In this document: positions 56,801 through 64,000 of the stretch, piece by piece | Numbering within the stretch: position 1 is the first letter of the stretch | Layout: the number at the start of each line of letters is the position of its first letter | Assembly: GCF_025698545.1 (NCBI RefSeq) | Contig: NC_068570.1 | Location: forward strand, 59,849,924-59,913,923 | Reading direction: 5' to 3' | From: Gossypium raimondii | Taxonomy: Eukaryota > Streptophyta > Magnoliopsida > Malvales > Malvaceae | Length of the DNA: 64,000 bases | Position numbers and translations under genes: made by a program | Notes under the pieces: model-generated | What the model saw: only the letters and a program-made list of their open reading frames with translations | Database searches by the model: none | Told to the model about the DNA's origin: nothing

Positions 56801-58348
56801 CTTCACATCTTTTTTTCTCTTGTCATTTTTAAAGAAAAAAAAATTCCGATTCTTATACTTTAATTTGGCATAATTTAATATTTTATTTTATATTCAATTA
56901 CATTTAAATAAACAATTTGTAATTATTTATAAATTCTTCACATTTTTTTGTTTTTATTTAAGGATAATGTATTATGTTATTGTTCAATAATTATGCATGA
57001 GACACATACACTAACAATGCATCAAATATTATTCTAATCTAATGTTTCTTTACCAGTTTCTAAGATCTTTTCATTAAATTTTAATCTAAAATAAATCATT
57101 TGACGTTCTAATGATGATTAATCTAAAATAAATCATCTAACATTCGAATGATGAAATATAATGATTATATCATACCCGAATAGATCATGAAAGGACAATT
57201 TTCAGAGAATCCGATGTTTTCAGCTTTGAGATCTTGACTCTAAAGATTGCTAGTGAAAGAAAACTCAAGTTTTCAAGACGATAAGCACTTTATGAACTTT
57301 TTAGAGTACGTAAGTCCAATTCTTTTATTATTCCTTTGCACTAAAAGTTGGATTGTATTTTATTTTTTTACTTAAAAAATGAGCAAGTTAATCTTTGTAT
57401 GTTAGATTAAAAAGCGAATTGATATTTCTGTTAAAAATTTCATTAATTTTTATTGTTAAAAATTGATCCTTGTACATCGGCATAAGGTACACGTGACACG
57501 CCATGTATAACTGTCTGGCTACTTTGTTAGCTACACTAGTTTTTAACTGTAGAAATGGATAGTAATTTTAATTAAAAGGACTAATTTGTTCTTTGATTTA
57601 AAATATAAGGTCTAATTTATTCATTTTTTGAATAAATGCGATAAAATACAATCCAACTTTTAGTACAAAAACTTATGTTATATTTTTTACCCACTTTAAG
57701 CATCAACAAGGACATTAAAATGGGTATCAACTTAATAGGCCCAAGCCCAACAAGGCCCAAGCCCAATAAGGCCCAAATATATTTACTTAATGTTTTTTTT
57801 TTCTTTTATATAATAATCATGTCCCTCATTAATCTAATGCTTATAGCTTAAAAGCTCTAATCCATGTTAATGAAGTCTTGTTACAATTGACAAAAGTTGA
57901 GGTTTTAGATTTTGAAACTATTTGCAATGTGTAGGTTTCTCTTATGTCTTGTGTGGGTTTTGTCCTTATGTCTTGTGTGGGTTTTGTCCATTCTTTTCAT
58001 ATTAGTTTGTTTTTGTGTGGTTATTCGTCCGCTGTGTATTGTATCGATTGGATTTTACATTGTAGTTGGTTGAACGTATATTTGTAATTAGGTTAAATCT
58101 ATTATTACTCCTTGTACTATACAAAACTTGTGGATTTACTCCCTGTACAACTATACTCATTTTTAGTCTCTATACCTTTCAGAATATAAAATTTTAATCC
58201 TCACTAAACGATAATTGTTACATTCATTAAGTTAAGTTATGCAATTTCCAAGATCTGATGCAGAAAACATATTATCATATGTGTAATGCCATGTTAACTT
58301 GTTATTTTCACATATTACTCACTAATAAGATAATTGATTAATGACTGT
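56801..58348. other. Intergenic region with MITE and retroelement tail
   Basis: Contains a family-1 MITE (57312-57692), a poly-purine/CCCAA-rich patch at 57735-57780 ('caaggcccaagcccaataag') and a truncated SINE-like body (about 57900-58090, shared with 62870-62990). At 58090 the left arm of a foldback element begins. No gene supported. Confidence 0.55.
57312..57692. mobile_element. Foldback MITE, family 1
   Basis: Left arm 'gcactaaaagttggattgta'; right arm 'aaaatacaatccaactttta'. The centre contains 'gtacacgtgacacgccatgt', shared with the other copies. Ends are approximate. Confidence 0.72.
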
Positions 58349-61095
58349 TGTAATACCCAAATTTTGCCCGGCCCGAGCCCAAGTATTAAAAACAAAATAT
58401 AAAAAATATATATGTATAAAATAAATAAAATGTTCAGTTTTTTATTACAATAGCAGGTCCAAAATCAACCCAATACAGTGGCCCAAATGCTTAAATGCTA
58501 ACCCACTAAGGCCGATTAAAATTTAAACCCAATTTGCCTAGACCCTAGCCCAATCACGAAGCGGCCCAACACCACAATGCACAGCAGCAATCCCTAGCAG
58601 CTTCCAGCGCGAGCCGCCGCAACAGTAGCCTCTGCCCTTGCACGTGCGCCACCGCCACGTACCACGCCTTCACGTATTGCACCGCGCCACGTCATCGTAC
58701 GACCATTCCTGCAACAAACAAAAGACGAACAACGCAACACCAAAAAAAAAGGACAGATAGTAGTTGTAAAAAATTGAGATTTTGATTATTTCTTTTGATT
58801 TTTCGGCAATATAAGGCCAGATATCAGATATTGTAAAGGGGGATTTTTCTTTTCTCTTTTGCTTCTCATTTGTACACACACGGACAAATATTGAATACAA
58901 ATTTTTTTTTTGAAAAAAACAGAAGATTTGAGAGGTATATTCATTTTTTTTTCTTTTCGTTTTTCCTTCATTGTTTTCTTTCTCTTTTGCTTCTTTACGA
59001 ATACACTAAACAAAGAAAAAGAGAGGTTTAAGGATGAGAGTTTACCTTCATAGTGCGATGGTCGGATCCCTGTTTCTCTCGTCGCAATCGGAGCAGAAGG
59101 GGATCTGAAAGGTTGAGCTGCGACAGGAGATGAAAAACCAAGCGGCGCTCTCCCTTTCGTCCGCCATTTTGAATGAAAACCTTTAGATTTAGGTTTTTTT
59201 TTTTGTTTTTAAATGTTTTCAAAAACGGCATCGTTTGGTGCCTTGACCCGGTGATCCGACTTGATTCGGGGAGGATCCGCGCCTTTTGAAATTAAGGGGA
59301 AATTTTCATATTCGTCCCTCCGCATTGGCTTTCATTTCGATTCGGTTTCCTTTTAAATTTTTTAAAATTGTTACCGCATTTTTATTTTGATTTCAATTTA
59401 ATCCACAGTTGTGCAGCGTCGTTTCCATTGTTAGGATTGAATGCCCAAATCCATGCGTTTAATTGCTACTTTAGTCCCTTGGGTTTGAATCGATTGCAAC
59501 TTTAAACCTTCAAATATCTTCATTTTAATTTAAATCTTTTTTTTTGTTATGTTTACTATTATTTTTAGTATTCTGTTTAATTTTATAAATTTTTTAGTAT
59601 TTACTAGTATTCTTATGTTTTTATATTAGTTATATCTTTTATTTATCTTTCTTCATATTTATTATTATTATATTACATGATTTCAAAACTTTTGTAGATG
59701 ATAATACTCAACTTTGTTTATTTCTACAAGTATTATTTATTTAAATTAATAAATATATGTTATTTTCTTTAATTATAATATTTTTTAAAAATTATTTGGA
59801 TGCTATTATACCATTTGATATTTATTTTAACTATAATTTTGATTTATTTCAAATTCTTATATATGTATATATTATTTCTTTTAAATTTATTTGAATTATA
59901 ATTTCCTTTCTTTCATATTTCTTAAGTTATTTTTAAAACTTGTACAATTTCATCTGTGTTAATTTGTTTGGTGCTTTGATTGATTTTATATTCATTAGCC
60001 TTTGAATGTTAATATACTATGTGATATATGATTCGTATTCTTATGTATGTTGTATTGTTTATTTGTATTTTATTGATTCCTTGTTGCTCATTAGCTTACA
60101 TTTAGCTTACGAATTTTTCTTTCGCAATATATTGTCATCCCATTGCGTTTTATTCGTCAAAAGATTATATTCTACTTAAGTATCAAAATCATTTTATTCA
60201 AAAACTTTCAAGATAACGCAAAGTTCGGTATTTGGAATCTTCGAAAGAATCGAGCCCTAACGTATTGGCTTCCAATTTTCCTCGTCGAATCTAAAATATC
60301 CCTTTTAATTAAAACGTAAATAAAAAGCTCATTCTCGGGAATTCGACACGTTGTATCCTAACGCATTGGATATGACATGATGTTCTCTCGAGACAAGGGT
60401 TTTTCTAATAAATGAAAATAAAGGCAATATTCGATATTTGGGAATGTTGTGAAATCGAGCCCTAACTTACTGGGTTTTCATTTTCTCATTTGACCAAAAT
60501 AATCAGATATCCTTCTCAAAATGCATAAGTTTTAAAAGTCAAGAGGTAAACTTAATTTTGAGGATTTAAAATGTTGTACTCTAACTTACTGAGTGTAACA
60601 ATTTATCTCTTTGAAATAAGCGAGTCTTATCACCCAATTCATTTTATTTAAATTTCCTTTTTGAAGGATCGTATTTAAAAATCTTTTCAAATTTTTGACA
60701 CTAAGATATTAAACAATCGATTCGGTACCAAATTTGGGCGTTACGAGGGTGCTAACCCTTCCTCGTGCGTAACCGACTCCCGAACTTGTTTTCTCAAATT
60801 TCGCAGACCAAAATCATTTTCAAAGTGAGTCGATCACACTTTAATAAATGATCGGCGGCGACTCCATTTTCAAAATCGATTCCCATTTTTCAAACTTCAA
60901 AAAAAAAAAAGGTTTCGACAACTGTCATTTATATCAAGACTTAAGTTTCAAAATAGATTTAACTGTTATAGTTTGTGTCAAAACTAAAATTGATCAATAT
61001 GAGCAGTACAAGGACTAAAATTGATCAACTAAAATATATGAACTAAATACACAACTTTCATAAAGTACAATGGCTAATAACGAGATTTAACCTTT
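58090..61095. mobile_element. Foldback element split by a solo LTR
   Basis: Left arm 'ggttaaatctattattactc' and 'gtactatacaaaacttgtgg'; right arm 'acaactttcataaagtacaa' and 'tggctaataacgagatttaa'. Removing the LTR gives a foldback element of about 430 bp. The single arm at 41173 belongs to the same family. Confidence 0.75.
58349..60920. mobile_element. 2.57-kb solo LTR with perfect 5-bp TSD
   Basis: Starts TGTAATACCCAAATTTTGCC and ends GGTTTCGACA, flanked by ACTGT at 58344-58348 and 60921-60925. TG..CA ends and a 5-bp duplication identify an LTR (established). There is no internal gene region and no second LTR, so it is a solo LTR left by recombination. It is internally heterogeneous: a GC-rich block at about 58590-58690 and a later part with 'cgagccctaacgtattggct' phrases repeated at 60260, 60350, 60450 and 60580. 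A large Gypsy-type family is likely but not proven. Confidence 0.85.
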
Positions 61096-61600
61096 GTATT
61101 TAATTTGTACTTATCATGTATTTTTTTTTTTTGTAAAAAAAAACTCTAACCCTTTATCTAAAAAGACTAACACTCACTACTCATATCTTAAAAATCATCT
61201 GTCACTTTTCAATTTGGTCCATATTTCGCAATCGACATGAGCAAAAGCAATAACCACAAAAACTTACTCAAATCCAAATGGAATAAAGCCTAACCCATGA
61301 AATATGAATAGATCTAAAAACAAGAGTCTAATTGCAAATTCTTTTTTTTTTTATACCAAATTGTTGAAAATTTGTAGAAATCAAAGACCCAAACAATAAG
61401 AACTTTGCATTCCAATACCTAAAAAGTTTGATTTAACCATTTTAGGTGATGGGAAAATTGTGGAATGAAGACAAAAATAATTTGGCCTTTCTAGTTTTTA
61501 GCAATGTGTGGTCCAAAGACTTTTCAAAGGGAAAATTTATGAGATGCGCACATGTGGGGGACTATTAGGTGAGGAAAATTTTACCAAAACCTTGTCGGTA
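61096..61600. repeat. First copy of a dispersed duplicate (partner at 62560)
   Basis: The stretch 61235-61600 ('aacccatgaaatatgaatag', 'ccaaattgttgaaaatttgt', 'gatttaaccattttaggtga', 'tgagatgcgcacatgtgggg') recurs in the same order and orientation at 62560-63190. It has no coding motif; the frame at 61508-61711 is not convincing. Confidence 0.7.
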
Positions 61601-61999
61601 GTGAGTGAATTTGATGCTAAGTATAGTGAGAATATTGCTATGGGTCACTCTCACACCGACCAAAAAGAATTATATCATTTACATTATAGTTATAAATGGT
61701 ATAAGTGTTAATGAGCCGAGTCAGAGTCAGATTAGGTTTAGGTCATATCAGGACTAAAAGGCTTGTAGTAGCACAATATTATTCAGTGGTATCGTGCATT
61801 TATTGAATAGAAAATGTAAAGTATGAGTCTCATGCCTCCAACATTTTATTTGAGTAGGAAAAAACTCTGATATGCAAAAGAATTTGTACTTTCATGGGTA
61901 TTGAGGTACTTGTACTAACATTTCATACTTTAGAGCTTGAGATTGATCTCGAATCGTATCAAATGGACCTTAACATCCATAAATATCGAGGTCACGTTG

Positions 62000-62032
<33 letters not shown>
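62000..62032. repeat. TA dinucleotide microsatellite
   Basis: About 16 uninterrupted TA units in intergenic DNA. Confidence 0.95.
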
Positions 62033-62035
<3 letters not shown>

Positions 62036-62559
62036 AGCAAGTACAAGTTGTCAAGTTTGAGTACTACAATATATATATTAACCATTTTAAAATTGTGTAA
62101 ACTCATAATAGTGATAAAACACCATTTAGTCCCTGAACTTGATAATTTTTTCCAACTTAATCTCCAAACAGTTTTTATCAACATTACTTTTGAAACTTGA
62201 CAACTTTTCTCAGTTTTAGTCCATTTGATGACGTGACACTATGATATCGTGCCGTACCAAATTAGGAAACCATGGGTGTCAAGTCCAAGCCCATTTTCGA
62301 GCCGGCCCGAATATACCAAAAAAAGTCAATTTTACTATTTAAAAATTAATAAAATAATAAAATATTTTTTATTTGATATTATATATAATTTAAATTTAAA
62401 TTTTTAAATATTTTTATTATTTACATTAAATTCAGGCCAATCTGGCCCGACCCAAAGTGTAAAAATCCTTGTCCAGGCCCGACCCAACTCGAGTCTAGCG
62501 AGCGAGCTACCCGACCCTTGGACAAGTCTACTACTTACATCCTAAAATAATTAGTCTAG

Positions 62560-63190
62560 TAAACTTGAATAGAATGGGTTGAGCTATACATTTTCCAACT
62601 AATATCGGTCAGAACAAAAACTACTAAGAAAACCTACCTAGGTTTAACCCTACCTGAAACTTAACCCATAAACAAGTTTAAAATCAATTTCAAAGATCTA
62701 ATTATAAATTATTTTTTGTACCAAATTGTCAAAAGTTTGTAAAAGTTAAGATCCAACTATAAAACTCTACTCATAAGGCATTGGCTTGTTAGTTGAGGCG
62801 GAGGCTTTGGGTTCTTTAGTTTCAGGATTTGAGTCTCACTATGCGCAATTTTTATATGTAGGTCTTCGTCCCACCATGTGTGTATGTCGTGTGTGGGTTT
62901 AATTTAATTCTTTTCAATTCTTCATTCAACATACTTTATATTGATTTGATTTCACATTATAATTGGTGAAACATATATTTGTACCGTATTTGTATTTTGC
63001 ACCTAATAATTGATTAACCATTTTAGGCAGGAAAAATGTGGAATGGACCAAACATATTGGATAGAAGCAACAATCAATGATCCAAGTTTTCAGAGGGAAT
63101 TAATGAGATGCATACATGTGGGGTATTCAAAGGGAAATAATGAGATGTATACATGTCGGAGTATTATGTGGGTAAAACTTTGCAAATGAT
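62560..63190. repeat. Second copy of the duplicate, carrying a SINE-like insertion
   Basis: Same order as 61235-61600: 'aacttaacccataaacaagt', 'ccaaattgtcaaaagtttgt', 'gattaaccattttaggcagg', 'tgagatgcatacatgtgggg'. Between the second and third landmarks it holds about 235 extra bases (about 62763-62998). A further local duplication repeats 'tgagatg' plus 'tacatgt' at 63109 and 63142. Confidence 0.7.
62763..62998 (+). mobile_element. tRNA-derived SINE-like insertion
   Basis: 'attggcttgttagttgaggc' resembles box A and 'aggatttgagtctcac' about 45 bp later resembles box B. A T-rich body ('gtgtgtgggtttaatttaat', 'ttatattgatttgatttcac', 'cacatatttgtaccgtattt'-like text) follows. The body matches 57900-58090, where the head is missing. 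It is absent from the homologous first copy at 61400, which supports an insertion. No clean flanking duplication was identified. Confidence 0.6.
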
Positions 63191-63880
63191 AGACCTATCA
63201 TACCATTTCCATGATAGTTATTAATGGCAAGCCCCCTTGATTTTTCTCTAAAAGTTATATTTATTTAGGGGCTTTTCCTTTGTTAGAACTGGTTTAATTA
63301 TGGTTTTAGTCCTTCTAATATGTAAAAAATTTAGGATTTAGTCATTTCACATTAATTTAGCATAATTTGATCCATTTATTTTTAATGGTATTAGTAGCTT
63401 CAAATTGATAAGATTGTTAGTTGTTGCCATGGATTATTTTTAAACAACTTTAAGCATTCAACTAATTTGTAAATTTATTATTGGTTGAACGTGATTGATT
63501 GTTTTTGCGTGACCTTGACCATGCGACTAAATAACAATAAAAAAAATCATGTCATCACTTTAATGACAACGATCAAATTATGTCGAATTTAAGTAGATGG
63601 ATTAAATTTCAAATTTTTGCATAGTAAAGAAATTAATATCATAATTTTACTAAAATTAATTAATTAATTAATTAATTTCAACCAATTTGATTTTTCATTT
63701 TATTTATTTTGGTTTTACTAAATTTTATAAATTTTTTTATCCCAAAGTACGATTTAAATGATTTCGATATTCATAAGTGTTGAAATCTTAAATGTGAATA
63801 ATATTATACAACATTTATAATATAATATATTAAGTATGATTATATTTACCTTCTTGTAAAAGGAAAAGTACATACCAACA
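63191..63880. other. Intergenic AT-rich DNA
   Basis: Contains complementary foldback phrases ('tttaggatttagtcatttca' and 'gatggattaaatttcaaatt') over about 63290-63620. A short AATT microsatellite is at 63652-63678. No gene supported. Confidence 0.5.
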
Positions 63881-64000
63881 AGTGGTCGGGTGCAATGGTA
63901 AGGCACATTGCATTCTTAAGAGGAGAATGTATATACGAACCTTGTAGACAATATTGTTAGGAGGGGCAGCCAAGGACTCTAAACATGAACCATAAAACAA
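63881..64000 (+). mobile_element. Partial tRNA-like SINE head at the window edge
   Basis: 'gtggtcgggtgcaatggtaa' looks like a box A region and 'tatatacgaacctt' a weak box B. The element runs off the window, so identity is uncertain. Confidence 0.35.

Noticed and set aside
58670-59231. Three minus-strand frames inside the solo LTR
   Set aside because: Lys-rich, low-complexity translations within LTR sequence; no gag or pol similarity.
61508-61711. 67-aa frame downstream of the solo LTR
   Set aside because: Its homologous copy at 63090-63180 does not keep the frame, so it is not under coding constraint.
1-64000. CRISPR array, bacterial operon or other prokaryotic system
   Set aside because: The direct repeats found are tandem or dispersed without unique regular spacers, and genes are spliced plant genes.

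Overview
The window looks like nuclear DNA from a dicot plant. It is AT-rich, with genes of many short exons and plant-specific families (CBP60, SYP1 syntaxin, DUF707, plant PB1), separated by dense non-autonomous repeats. The repeat style (large foldback MITEs, a solo LTR starting TGTAATACCC, a 241-bp element starting TGTAACACTCC) makes me think of Malvaceae such as cotton. That is an inference, not a proof. I saw no intact transposase or reverse transcriptase, so every mobile element here appears non-autonomous.

Layout. 1.9-5.4 kb: a GID8-like LisH/CTLH gene (+) whose start-codon/5' splice-site region is repeated seven times. 9.2-15.1 kb: a katanin p80 (KTN80) gene (+) of 18 exons. 21.2-25.1 kb: a DUF707 gene (+) with an early frameshift and a triplicated micro-exon. 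26.6-27.2 kb: VPS28 (+). 29.5-30.4 kb: a SYP123/124/125-type syntaxin (-). 35.8-39.6 kb: a CBP60 calmodulin-binding transcription factor (+). 41.0-41.1 kb: tRNA-Asp(GUC) (-). 44.2-44.8 kb: an acidic membrane protein of unknown function (+). 46.5-46.7 kb: a small Ser-rich protein (-). 49.8-51.7 kb: the 5' part of a cytosolic prolyl-tRNA synthetase gene, frameshifted and truncated. 54.8-56.2 kb: a PB1-domain protein with a GC-AG intron (+). 56.6-56.8 kb: a receptor-kinase exon relic. 58.3-60.9 kb: a solo LTR. The rest, to 64 kb, is repeats.

The genes do not form a pathway. They are an ordinary plant set: protein degradation (GID/CTLH), microtubule severing, endosomal sorting (ESCRT-I), secretion, and immune/calcium signalling.

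The unusual content is structural. (1) Short tandem repeats span exon/intron junctions in two genes. In the GID8-like gene six of seven copies carry an AG acceptor and all carry ATG, so most units look like 20-nt start-codon micro-exons. (2) Many foldback (long inverted repeat) elements are nested in one another, several with clear target-site duplications. (3) Two tandem copies of a tRNA-derived SINE-like element are each split by a different insertion with a perfect duplication. (4) The 3' body of the same SINE-like family appears to be amplified into an alternating two-monomer array at 45 kb.
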